A DNA stretch of 64,000 nucleotides from Flavobacterium sp. UBA5153. Its GTDB lineage: Bacteria > Bacteroidota > Bacteroidia > Flavobacteriales > Flavobacteriaceae. Each line of letters opens with the position of its first letter. Position 1 is the stretch's first letter. Location of the stretch: assembly GCA_002413745.1 (NCBI GenBank), contig DHXP01000039.1, positions 89,965 to 153,964 on the forward strand, written 5' to 3'. The notes under the pieces were generated by a model that saw nothing but the letters and a program-made list of their open reading frames with translations, had not been told where the DNA came from and did no database searches. Positions 43,245 to 52,500 of the stretch are shown piece after piece. The position numbers and the translations under genes are program-made.

Positions 43245-43276
43245 AAATCTAATATCAAATATCGTAAATCTAATAT
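43245..43276 (+). repeat. 21-nt-spaced repeat before the DUF2797 gene
   Basis: AAATCTAATAT occurs at 43245-43255 and again at 43266-43276, exactly 21 nt apart, with CAAATATCGT between. The inner part is the complement of the GH3 leader repeat, so each divergent gene has the same kind of leader in its own direction. Confidence 0.65.
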
Positions 43277-44071
43277 ATGCAATACGAAGGCATACTTACT
43301 AAAATGCAAACCGAGTTTGGAAATCCAATTCAATATTATTTGGTTTTTGAAAATAGTTTTTTGAATGTAAATCAGTTATTAAATAAAGAGCTGGAAATCT
43401 CTTTTCAGGGCTACCAATGTTTGAATTGCGGCAAAAAGAAAAAAATATTCCGCCAGGGATTTTGCTATGATTGTTTTTACTCCAGTCCAGCTGTTGGCGA
43501 TTGGATTATGAAACCCGAACTTAGCACGGCTCATCTTGGCATTCAAGACAGGGATTTGATTTACGAAGAAAAAGTCCAATTGCAACCACATATTGTTTAT
43601 TTGGCATTGTCAAGCGAAGTAAAAGTGGGTGTGACACGAAAAACACAAATGCCCACACGATGGATTGATCAAGGCGCAACCCAAGCGATTTCCATAGTGG
43701 AAGTTCCCAATCGGTATTTGGCAGGAATTACCGAAGTCGCCCTGAAAAACCATTATGCCGACAAAACCAATTGGCGCAAAATGTTGACAAATCAAGTCGA
43801 TCAAGTTGATTTAATCACAGAAAGATTGAAAGTCGAAAATTTAATTCCCGCCGAAGTTCAGGAATATTTCCATTTGCAGAAAAATGATTTATACGAAATG
43901 CATTATCCTGTTTTGGACTATCCAAACAAAGTAAACAGTTTGAGTTTAGAGAAAACACCCCGTTTTCAGGGGAAACTCACTGGAATTAAAGGACAATATT
44001 TAATTTTTGAGGACGGAACGGTTTTTAATGTTCGTAGTTCTGAGGGGTATGGGGTAAAAATTTCATTGTAA
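43277..44071 (+). CDS. DUF2797 family protein
   Basis: A cytoplasmic protein of 264 residues. A four-cysteine zinc-type cluster CLNCGKKKKIFRQGFCYDC is at about residues 48-66. A DUF2797 block follows: VYLALSSEVKVGVTRKTQMPTRWIDQGA (about 110-138), which resembles a GIY-YIG-like strand pair. The C-terminus forms a small beta domain (GKLTGIKGQYLIFEDGTVFNV). The function is unknown. It converges on the AsmA gene across palindromic repeat copy 2. Confidence 0.85.
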   Translation: MQYEGILTKMQTEFGNPIQYYLVFENSFLNVNQLLNKELEISFQGYQCLNCGKKKKIFRQGFCYDCFYSSPAVGDWIMKPELSTAHLGIQDRDLIYEEKVQLQPHIVYLALSSEVKVGVTRKTQMPTRWIDQGATQAISIVEVPNRYLAGITEVALKNHYADKTNWRKMLTNQVDQVDLITERLKVENLIPAEVQEYFHLQKNDLYEMHYPVLDYPNKVNSLSLEKTPRFQGKLTGIKGQYLIFEDGTVFNVRSSEGYGVKISL

Positions 44072-44120
44072 TCAATGGGTTTCCATTGAACAATTTATCT
44101 TTTTAAACCCGTGTAAAATT

Positions 44121-44182
44121 GTCATTCCGTCAAAGGAGGGATCTCATAATTATAGCTGAGATTCCTCCTTTGTCGGAATGAC
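44121..44182. repeat. Palindromic repeat element, copy 2
   Basis: Arms of 26 nt starting GTCATTCCG (44121) and ending CGGAATGAC (44182) match as inverted repeats with two mismatches. It is the second member of the family at 4439-4492. It lies between convergent genes and could terminate both. Confidence 0.8.
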
Positions 44183-44199
44183 GTAATATCCAAAAAATC

Positions 44200-46800
44200 T
44201 TATTTCTTTTTCTTGAAAAAGCTGTTTAGCAAATCGCTTGCCTTGGCTTTGATATCTTCTTTTGGAGTTGCAGTTTTAGTGGTGTCGCTTGGCTTTGTTG
44301 TGTTTTTATTGATTAAATCAGTCAGAGCCGAGGTTCCTTGTTTGACCAATTTTTCTTTTTGCTGTTTAACCAATTGATTGGTCAAATTGGTAACCGCACT
44401 TTTCATGTCGGTTGAAATTTTTGGACTGCTAAAACTTCCCGTCAACAAGGCGTTTATTGGAATATTATCCAATTTTGCCGCATCGGCTGGAGATAATTTT
44501 GAAATTAAGGCGTTGGCTTCAGAGCCAAGATATTTTGCCGGCACATCCAATTTCACGTTGTAATTCATAGTTTGGTCAAAACCATGCGTTCCGCCAATAG
44601 TCGCTTTGATGTCTTGGTATTTGATGTCAAAAGGTTTCACGTTTACTTTTCCGTCCTTGAAGGAAAGCGTCGCTTTTACATCATTCAAATTAAGTTTATT
44701 CAAATCGAGAAATTTCACGTTGGAACTCAATGCCGTCAACAAGGTCGAATTATTGGCATTTACAGTTGTCGAAAGCAGTTGTCCCAATAAATCACCGGAA
44801 AGGGTTTTCAAATCGGGAGTCAAGGCTATCGCATCAAGATTTCCATTGAATTTGATGGTCGAGTTCAGTTTTCCGTTGATGATTCCGGCAATTGGGGCGA
44901 TTTTTTTAAGCATCTGCAATTGGGTGAAGGATTGCGCTATATCGACTTGGTTCAGCCCTAAATTCATATCGAATGTTGGTACTTTTCCTTTGGTGGAAAC
45001 CGCACCATTTACGGCAATCGTTCCCCCAAAAATGGAAGATTTTACGTTTTCCAAGGTCACTTTTTCGTCCTTAACAATCAATTTTCCAGAGACATCTTTC
45101 ATCGTCAAGTTGTCGTATAAAACCGTATTTGCTTTTGCTGTAAGGGTACAATTCAAGAAAGCCGGAATCTTCATCGCTTCCGCTTTTTTAGTTTGCTTCG
45201 CCTGTTCGCTGTCGCTCGGGTCCGTTTTAGCGGTTTTGCCCGAAGTCATAAAATCACTGACTGCCAATTGGTTGGAATTCATATTGAAGTTTCCTTTCAA
45301 CTCCTGGTTTTTAAACATAAAACCATAAAAATTATCCAAAACTCCGGTTACGCTAATGTCGCTTTTTCCGGTCGTCGCGTTAAATTGTTTCAAATTGACT
45401 TGATTCGGATTGAACACTACCAAGGCATTGCTAATGGTCATTGTTTTGCCATTTTCATCCGCATAGTTAAAACCGGACAAACTCATCGTTCCGGCATTAT
45501 TGATGTTTTGGTATTGGCTTTTCTCCACCGATTGCATATCGAATTTGGTGGTTACGTCAGCTTTTAGTATGCCAGATAACGGTTTGGCTAATTTTATGGG
45601 ATAGGCTTTTGACAAATTCCCTAAATTGACGGTTCCTTTCAAAGCGGCATCGACCAATGCGTTTTGGGTGATGTTTCTGATATTGGCCTTGGCGTTAAAA
45701 ACGTCCTGATCTATTGCGAAAGATAATTTATCGAGGTTGACGTAAGTGTCGTTCAAAATACCGGTTTCGTTGATAATTTTGGTATCGATTATAATATTCC
45801 GTACTGATTTCGGCAAGTTGGGATACTGAAAAGAAGCATTGTTTGAGGCGATTTGGATGTTGAATTTTGGCACTGTTGTGTCCGAATATAATCCTTTGGC
45901 AAAACCTACAACGGTAAAATCACCGGTTGTTTTTACATTATCCAAGCTTGAAGAGTATGCCGATGGAATAAGTCCCAAGAAATTTTTGAATGAGGAAGTG
46001 GGCGTTTTGAATTTCAAATCATATTCCTGACCCGCATCAACCATTTGAATAAATCCATCAAATTCCAGCGGCAATTGATTGATTAATGCCTTATTTTCCT
46101 TGAAAGTGTATTGGCGCTTTTCTAAATCAATGCCTAAAACGGCGTCCAAAGTCAGGGACACATTTTTCATGTAATTGACTTTATCCATATTCAGGGAAAT
46201 TCTTGCCGTAGATTTTGTGTTTAAATCCAGTTTCTGTGCGGCAAAATCTCCGGTTCCTTCGTGGTTCAAACTATCGATTGTCATTTTTATTTTCGAACTT
46301 TCGTCGAAATACCGAAACTTGAAATTCTCGATTTTATAATTCTGGATTTTTAATGCCAATGGTTTGTTTTTGGTGGTGTCTTTGTCTTTTTTGTTTTTTA
46401 AGGCAATATCAAAATTCCCGATTCCGTCTTTATTGAAGATGATGTTTATGAGTCCATTTTTGGACGAAATTCCTTCAATATTCATTGATTCGTCTTTTCC
46501 TTTAAAAAGTTCCTTGATAGACATTTTTAAATTCAATTCACCCAGCGAAATCAAGGTATCACCTTCAAATGGCGCTTTGTTGATAATGACTAATTTATCC
46601 AAGGTAACGCTGGCGTTGGGGAAATTTTTAAACAAGCTCAAATCGGCATCGGCAAAACTGACTTTAGCATCAACATTTTCGTTGATGGATTGGGCGATTT
46701 TAGTTTTTATTTCGTCCTTAAAAAAATAAGGAATGGCAAACAATGTTGCTGCAAGTAACACAATTATAATTCCGACGATTAGTAATATTTTTTTTAACAT
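44200..46800 (-). CDS. AsmA family protein
   Basis: A large envelope protein of about 866 residues with one N-terminal membrane helix (MLKKILLIVGIIIVLLAATLFAIPYFF) and a long periplasmic part rich in beta strands. The AsmA N-domain (about 30-200) and C-terminal AsmA_2-like region (LNSTIKFNGNLDAIALTPD, about 650-760) are visible. Recent work on relatives points to lipid transport bridges, so a role in moving phospholipid to the outer membrane is possible. The tail is Lys/Thr-rich. The frame opens at 46833, but the ATG at 46800 begins the membrane helix. Confidence 0.88.
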   Translation of the reverse strand: MLKKILLIVGIIIVLLAATLFAIPYFFKDEIKTKIAQSINENVDAKVSFADADLSLFKNFPNASVTLDKLVIINKAPFEGDTLISLGELNLKMSIKELFKGKDESMNIEGISSKNGLINIIFNKDGIGNFDIALKNKKDKDTTKNKPLALKIQNYKIENFKFRYFDESSKIKMTIDSLNHEGTGDFAAQKLDLNTKSTARISLNMDKVNYMKNVSLTLDAVLGIDLEKRQYTFKENKALINQLPLEFDGFIQMVDAGQEYDLKFKTPTSSFKNFLGLIPSAYSSSLDNVKTTGDFTVVGFAKGLYSDTTVPKFNIQIASNNASFQYPNLPKSVRNIIIDTKIINETGILNDTYVNLDKLSFAIDQDVFNAKANIRNITQNALVDAALKGTVNLGNLSKAYPIKLAKPLSGILKADVTTKFDMQSVEKSQYQNINNAGTMSLSGFNYADENGKTMTISNALVVFNPNQVNLKQFNATTGKSDISVTGVLDNFYGFMFKNQELKGNFNMNSNQLAVSDFMTSGKTAKTDPSDSEQAKQTKKAEAMKIPAFLNCTLTAKANTVLYDNLTMKDVSGKLIVKDEKVTLENVKSSIFGGTIAVNGAVSTKGKVPTFDMNLGLNQVDIAQSFTQLQMLKKIAPIAGIINGKLNSTIKFNGNLDAIALTPDLKTLSGDLLGQLLSTTVNANNSTLLTALSSNVKFLDLNKLNLNDVKATLSFKDGKVNVKPFDIKYQDIKATIGGTHGFDQTMNYNVKLDVPAKYLGSEANALISKLSPADAAKLDNIPINALLTGSFSSPKISTDMKSAVTNLTNQLVKQQKEKLVKQGTSALTDLINKNTTKPSDTTKTATPKEDIKAKASDLLNSFFKKKK

Positions 46801-46850
46801 AATGCGATTTTTTGATTTTAAATGGATTATCAAAACCTTGCCTGGCTTTG

Positions 46851-46858
46851 CAAAAATA
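46851..46858 (-). promoter_or_regulatory. Promoter -7 element for the AsmA gene
   Basis: The minus strand reads TATTTTTG, a TAnnTTTG match 50 nt before the ATG at 46800. Confidence 0.4.
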
Positions 46859-46867
46859 AGTGTTTAT

Positions 46868-46940
46868 CCTGCAAGGTTTTAGAAACCTTGTAGGTTTTTA
46901 TTATAATTTTCTTCATTTATACCTACAAGGTTTTAGAAAC
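46868..46940. repeat. Hairpin repeat with a second half copy
   Basis: CCTGCAAGGTTT (46868-46879) pairs with AAACCTTGTAGG (46883-46894). A related half, ACCTACAAGGTTTTAGAAAC, follows at 46921-46940. This looks like a REP-type element with a truncated neighbour. Confidence 0.55.
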
Positions 46941-46949
46941 TTCCCAGAA

Positions 46950-46984
46950 TAAAAAAATCCGTTCAATAATTTTATTGAACGGAT
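46950..46984 (-). terminator. Terminator after sppA
   Basis: ATCCGTTCAATAA (46957-46969) pairs perfectly with its complement (46972-46984). On the minus strand it is followed by a run of seven T at 46950-46956. Confidence 0.8.
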
Positions 46985-47008
46985 TAATATATAGCGACAC
47001 GGTATAAT

Positions 47009-48775
47009 TTATTGAATAGTAATTTCAAAAGGCATCATTGCCTGAATTCCTTTTTGAGATTGGACTCTTTTTATCTGCTCCATTATTTTAAAGGTTTCCT
47101 CTCCTAATTCTTCTTTTATAAAGTTTTCTTTAGATTTTGCAAATGGCAGATGCTCTAAAATATCGTTTATATCTTTTTCGAATTCCGGATAATTTTGGGT
47201 GTTGTATTTTTTTACTTTTGCCAAGGCTGCAGCCTCGTGAACGGCGTCGTCCATACTGCCAATTTTATCGACAAGTCCTATTTTTACGGCTTCAGAACCA
47301 GCCCAAACTCTTCCCTGTGCAATAGCATCCACTTGAGCAAATGTCATTTTTCGTCCTTCGGCAACGTGCGTTACAAATGTTTTGTAAATATGTTCCACAC
47401 CCTCAAGTGTAACGGCTTTGAATTTTTCGTCCAAGGGTAAAAACGGACTGTATTCGGCGGCGTTTTCATTGGTTTTTACCTGTTCTGAATGCAAGCCAAT
47501 TTTTGTTGCCAGCTGGGTAAAATTCGGCAATATTCCAAAAACACCTATTGAACCGGTGATGGTGCTGTTTTCGGCAAAAATTTTATTGGCGTTACAAGCA
47601 ATATAATATCCTCCGGAAGCGGCATAATTTCCCATGGAGACTACCACGGGTTTCACTTTTTTGGTCAATTCGATTTCTCTCCAAATCAAATCGGATGTCA
47701 AGGCATTCCCGCCGGGACTATTAATTCGAAGCACGATGGCTTTTACATTCTTGTCTTCTCTTGCTTCTTTTAATGAGCGACGCATCGAGCCTTCGCCAAT
47801 AACGTTAACATCGCCTTCGCCACTTTTGATTTCTCCTTGTGCATAAATAATGGCGATTTTATCTTTAGTTTCCAAGGTTTTCGAAGTGGTGGCCACTTTT
47901 CTGGCATAATCCATAACACTTATTTTGTTGTAATCATCGTCTTTGTCCACTTTCAAGGCTTTTTTGATGGCATTATGATAGACATCTTCGTAAGCCACAA
48001 CATCCACTAGTTTTTGAGCTTTTGCCATTTCGGGTGTTCTGGCAAGAAGTCCGCTGGCAATTTCGTTCAATTTTGCCACGGAAACATTTCTGCTTTTCGA
48101 GATGTCGTTTGTGACGCTACTCCAAACGGCATTCAACAATGCCAAAGTTTGTTCTCTGTTGGCATCACTCATTTTGTTTTCAAGAAAAGGTTCTACGGCA
48201 CTTTTGTACTTTCCGTGGCGTATTACTTCCATTTTGACGCCGGTTTTATCCTGAAAATCCTTGAAAAACATGATTTCGGCTGATAATCCCTTGAAATCCA
48301 AATCGCCAACTGGATTCAAGTAAACCGTATTGGCAACAGAATTCAAATAATATTCCTTTTGAGAATAAGAATTGGCATAAGCCATAACAAATTTCCCTGA
48401 TTTTTTAAAATCTTCCAATGCGTCACGCAATGATTTTCTTTGAGCTATTCCTAAAGAAGATTCGTCATTTAAAATCGAAATTCCTTTGATGTCATTATCC
48501 GTTTTTGCTTTTTCGATGGCGTTGATAATATCTGTAAGACCTACTTTTTCTCCATCGGACAAAATGGTCATCCAAGGATCCTTGTATTTTCCGGCATAGT
48601 CGTTTTTAATGTGTTCCAAGTTGAGTTCGATGACCGAATTGCTTTTTACTTCCACAATTTCGGTATCACCACTAAAAATGGTGACAATAATTATTATTCC
48701 AAAAACGAACAACATTAAAAAAACAAAAATACCAACAACGGTCGCCAATACATTTCCCAGGAATTTCATAATCAT
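47009..48775 (-). CDS. sppA: Signal peptide peptidase SppA, long form
   Basis: Inner-membrane serine protease of about 588 residues (67K type) that degrades cleaved signal peptides. An N-terminal membrane helix spans about residues 5-33. Two peptidase S49 halves follow: the catalytic Lys is expected in EVIRHGKYKSAVEPF (about 180-195) and the Ser in GNYAASGGYYIA (about 380-390). The length and duplicated layout match E. coli SppA. Starts at 48775 and 48769 are both possible. A promoter -7 element lies at 48812-48819. Confidence 0.94.
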   Translation of the reverse strand: MIMKFLGNVLATVVGIFVFLMLFVFGIIIIVTIFSGDTEIVEVKSNSVIELNLEHIKNDYAGKYKDPWMTILSDGEKVGLTDIINAIEKAKTDNDIKGISILNDESSLGIAQRKSLRDALEDFKKSGKFVMAYANSYSQKEYYLNSVANTVYLNPVGDLDFKGLSAEIMFFKDFQDKTGVKMEVIRHGKYKSAVEPFLENKMSDANREQTLALLNAVWSSVTNDISKSRNVSVAKLNEIASGLLARTPEMAKAQKLVDVVAYEDVYHNAIKKALKVDKDDDYNKISVMDYARKVATTSKTLETKDKIAIIYAQGEIKSGEGDVNVIGEGSMRRSLKEAREDKNVKAIVLRINSPGGNALTSDLIWREIELTKKVKPVVVSMGNYAASGGYYIACNANKIFAENSTITGSIGVFGILPNFTQLATKIGLHSEQVKTNENAAEYSPFLPLDEKFKAVTLEGVEHIYKTFVTHVAEGRKMTFAQVDAIAQGRVWAGSEAVKIGLVDKIGSMDDAVHEAAALAKVKKYNTQNYPEFEKDINDILEHLPFAKSKENFIKEELGEETFKIMEQIKRVQSQKGIQAMMPFEITIQ

Positions 48776-48811
48776 ATTTTTTAATAAGTAGCAAAAAAGG
48801 TTGAAATGTTA

Positions 48812-48819
48812 CAAATTTA
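48812..48819 (-). promoter_or_regulatory. Promoter -7 element for sppA
   Basis: The minus strand reads TAAATTTG, a TAnnTTTG match about 36 nt before the sppA start. Confidence 0.45.
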
Positions 48820-48904
48820 AATTTAAAAACCGTAAAATTAGTTATCAACACGTCGTGCAAATATAGTTCTATTCTAAAATTGTTTTAGTTAATTTGTGGT
48901 TAAT

Positions 48905-49417
48905 ATGAAACCACAACATCAGATCGTTTTATCTCTAGGAACGAATCAGGGCAATCGTCTTGAAAACATAAAGCATTGCTTGCAATTGATACATCAGGAA
49001 ATTGGAACGGTGATCAAGGTTTCAAGGCTATATGAAACGCCGTCTTGGGGTTTTGACAGCGATGCATTCTATAATTGTGCCTTGGTTTTGCATACTTTTG
49101 ATTCGGCGCACAAAATTTTAACTACAATTTTGAAGATTGAAAGACAATTGGGTCGTGTTCGTGGCGATACGTTAGGCTATCAATCTCGGATTATCGACAT
49201 CGATTTGATTACTTTCGATTCAGCAATTGTTGATTCCGAAGAGCTCCAGATTCCACATCCGTTGATGCAAAACAGAAAGTTTGTTTTGCTGCCAATGCTG
49301 GATTTGAATTTAGACTGGAAACATCCCGTTTTTCAAAAAAATATATCGGAACTGCTTGAAATATCGCCAGATCAAAGTGTTTGTAAAGTAGTACAGGATT
49401 TAGAAAGTCCAGTGTAG
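48905..49417 (+). CDS. folK: 2-amino-4-hydroxy-6-hydroxymethyldihydropteridine pyrophosphokinase
   Basis: Folate pathway enzyme that transfers pyrophosphate from ATP to hydroxymethyldihydropterin. It has about 170 residues. HPPK blocks are LSLGTNQGNRLENI, YETPSWGFDSDAFYNCAL (about residues 43-60), the magnesium-binding RIIDIDLITF (about 95-104) and IPHPLMQNRKFVLLPM. A GTG at 48896 would add three residues; the ATG at 48905 is preferred. It is divergent from sppA. Confidence 0.95.
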   Translation: MKPQHQIVLSLGTNQGNRLENIKHCLQLIHQEIGTVIKVSRLYETPSWGFDSDAFYNCALVLHTFDSAHKILTTILKIERQLGRVRGDTLGYQSRIIDIDLITFDSAIVDSEELQIPHPLMQNRKFVLLPMLDLNLDWKHPVFQKNISELLEISPDQSVCKVVQDLESPV

Positions 49418-49428
49418 GGACTATTGGA

Positions 49429-49583
49429 GTGAAAAAAACAACTTTGACTACAAAAATAGCCGAAGATTTTAAGACTAAACAAAGAGGGTTCTGATTGTGA
49501 TTTTGTTAAAAATCAGGAAGACGATCTTTCTATTTTGGACGAAATCCAAAAGAAAATTAGCAAAGAAAAATCCAATTCAATTT
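49429..49583 (+). pseudogene. Possible frameshifted small gene
   Basis: A GTG-started frame reads VKKTTLTTKIAEDF with KTKQRGF before a TGA at 49492. One base earlier the next frame takes over as SDCDFVKNQEDDLSILDEIQ and runs into the end of the adhesin gene. The two halves together look like a small charged helical protein, such as an antitoxin-like protein, broken by one frameshift. No homology is recognised. Confidence 0.35.
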
Positions 49584-52500
49584 TTACCTTTTTAACGAAA
49601 AATGACCTTTTGCCTCTCTGCCGTCTTCTAATTTTAGGGTAAACCAATAATCATCTGAAGGTAAAGGGGTTCCGTTGAAGGTGCCATCCCAACCTTGATT
49701 TAAATAAGGAACCCACTGTTTTATGAGTTTCCCATACCGGTCAAAAATGTAGATTATCGATTTTGAATTGTAAGTTGCATTCACTCCTTTTACACTCCAA
49801 TAATCGTTGTAACCGTCATTGTTCGGAGTAAAGAATTTTGGAGCGCCTATTACGGCAACAGTTTTACTGACAACGCCACAACCATTTTTGTCATTGATAA
49901 AAACTTCGTGAATTCCTGCGGGTACATTATCAAAGAAATTGGAGTCTTGCCAAAATCCGCTAGGTTCATCCAAGCTAAATTCGTATTTTCCTTTTCCCGT
50001 TACATTTACGGTAACTGTATTTATATCGGTTAAATCCACAATTTCAATGCTTTCAATATGTGCCAAATCCGAAGCGGTAACTTTTATGGTTCGAATTCTA
50101 CTGCAACCAGAACCATTTGTTACCTCGACAGTGAAAGTTCCTTCGGTATTAACGGGTAATGTTGGTGCAGTTTTACCTATCAAAACGCTTCCGTCTTTTG
50201 ACCAAACGTAGGTGTAATTGCTTGTAGAAGATCCATCTTGAATTCCTGCATCGAGTTGTACAAAAAAAGCGGGAAGATTAGAACAAACCAATTCATTTTC
50301 GCCGCCATTGGTATTCAAATTGATTTTTGGAATTGGATTAACGACAAAATTTAAAGTTGTTGTTGCAGTACAGTTCGTGTTTATAGGATTTTTTACTGTG
50401 ACAGTTATATTTTGAGTTCCTGTTACAAACGGATTTGGTAAAGGACTCGGCAGCAGATTGCCATTTTTATCAAAATAGTTAACAGTCATTCCGGTTTGTC
50501 CTCCCAGAATAGTGGCTTCGAATGTTGATGTATCAAAAGCGAATTTCCCATCTTGATTCAAAGGATCCAGTTCGTCATCACAGGTCGTTGTTAGGGTTGG
50601 AGCAATAGCGAAAGCTTGAGGTAAAACGTCAACAATAAATTGAATGTTTGTTTCGTCATAACATTTTAAAGTTGTTTTGTTCGTCACAACGGCTTTTATC
50701 GTTTGTGATTTTGTTGTGAAACTAGCTGGAAATTGACTGGTGATTAAAATTCCATTTACATCTTTTAATGGATTATTTGCAGCATCAAAATAAGCAACCG
50801 ATACATTTGTTTGTCCTTTTAATAAAGTAGACTCAAGAGAGCTAGTGTTAAAAGTGACTATTCCATCTTGATTGTCATCACATTGCCTTGGAATTGTCAC
50901 TGAATTGGCAAAAGGTAAAGCCTCGACATTTAAAGTAATATAAGGGCCTAATCCAACGCAAGAATTGTCAAAACTACTTTCTACTCTGACCCAAATATCC
51001 TGTGAATTGGGATACTCAATATTTCTATAATTTGAAATATCGGCAATTACATTGAGTTGGGCTAAGGCGTCAGCTTTGTTTCTGTAGTAATTAATAGTGT
51101 AGTCTTGAGTTAGGGGTAGTTGGGCTAGTATTGTTGCTTTTGTCCAAGAAAAATCAAAAGTTGCAATTCCGTCCCTATTGTCATTGTTGGCATTATTGTT
51201 TCCGTTAGTATCTAAAAAATCATCGCAAACAGGAGGTACTGTGATTTTATAAGAAGGAAGAAGATTGGTTGTAGGAACTTTTAATGTTAGTTTGGCAACA
51301 CTAAAACAACCGGTATTTTTATTGGCAACTCTCGCCCAAACATCCATTGTGGATGGTGTTGTATTTTCAAAAGCCAAATCATTTGAAATTAGATCGGTTG
51401 ACAGACGATTATTCGCTCCAGCTGAAGAGGTGTAATAAGTAAAATTTTCATTCGTGTAATTTGCAGAAATTTCATTATTTTTTACTGTCAAATTAAAAAG
51501 AGTCTTTCCGTCCGAAAACAAGTCAGTATCACATTGAACAATGGTAACATTGTTGACGATTGGTAAAGGATTCACAACAAAATTCAGAGTTGTTGTTGCG
51601 GTGCAGTTTGTGTTTGTTGGATTTGTTACTGTTACTAAAACATTTTGAGTTCCGGTTATAAAAGTTGGCGCTAAAGTTGAAAGTTCAGTTCCGTTTTGTA
51701 AAGTATAAGTTACCGTCATTCCGGTTTGTCCTCCTAGAATGGTAGCCTGGAATGTAGAAGTGTCAAATGCAAATTTTCCGTCTTGATTAATAGGATTTGG
51801 TTCGTCATCACAGGTCGTGGTTAAGGATGCAGGAACGGCAAAAGCTTCCGGTAAATCGTCCACAATAAATGGAATGGTTGTTTCGTCAAAACAGTGTAAA
51901 GGGGAATTGTTTGTCACAACGGCTTTTATGGTTTGTGATGTTGTGGTGAAACTGGTGGGGAATGGACTAATAATCAAATTTCCGTTTGCATCTTTTAACG
52001 GATTATTGGTTTGGTCAAAATAAGTAACTGTCACGTTTGTTTGTCCATTTAATAAAGTAGACTCAAGGGCAGCAGTGTTAAAAGTGAATTTTCCATCTTG
52101 ATTGTCATCGCATTGCCTTGGAATTATTACCGAATTCGCAGTAGGTAATGGATTAACGGTTACTGTGACCGGAGTTCTCGGAGTACATCCGTTATCAATA
52201 TAATAGGTGGTGGTAGTATAAAGTTGGGGAGTTGTGTAACTATTGCCAGTTCCTAGGAAAGTACCATTTGAAGCAGCATCATACCAGTTTATTGTTCCAG
52301 TTGTTGTGCTTGCTTGAAGCGTAGTAGTTGATGATGCACAAATAGTAGGACTTGGTGTTGTCACTGTAATTTTTGCCATTGTCATTGTAGTACTCGCCGA
52401 AATTTGAAGAGTTGGATCTCCAGGCATTCCTCCATATTCTACAATATATCCTTTAGGTTGATAATCTCCACTTAGTTGGCCTGAATTGGATAAATCATTC

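Noticed and set aside
44606-45328. 240-codon plus-strand frame inside the AsmA gene
   Set aside because: It is antisense to a clear AsmA protein. Composition and lack of motifs indicate a shadow frame.
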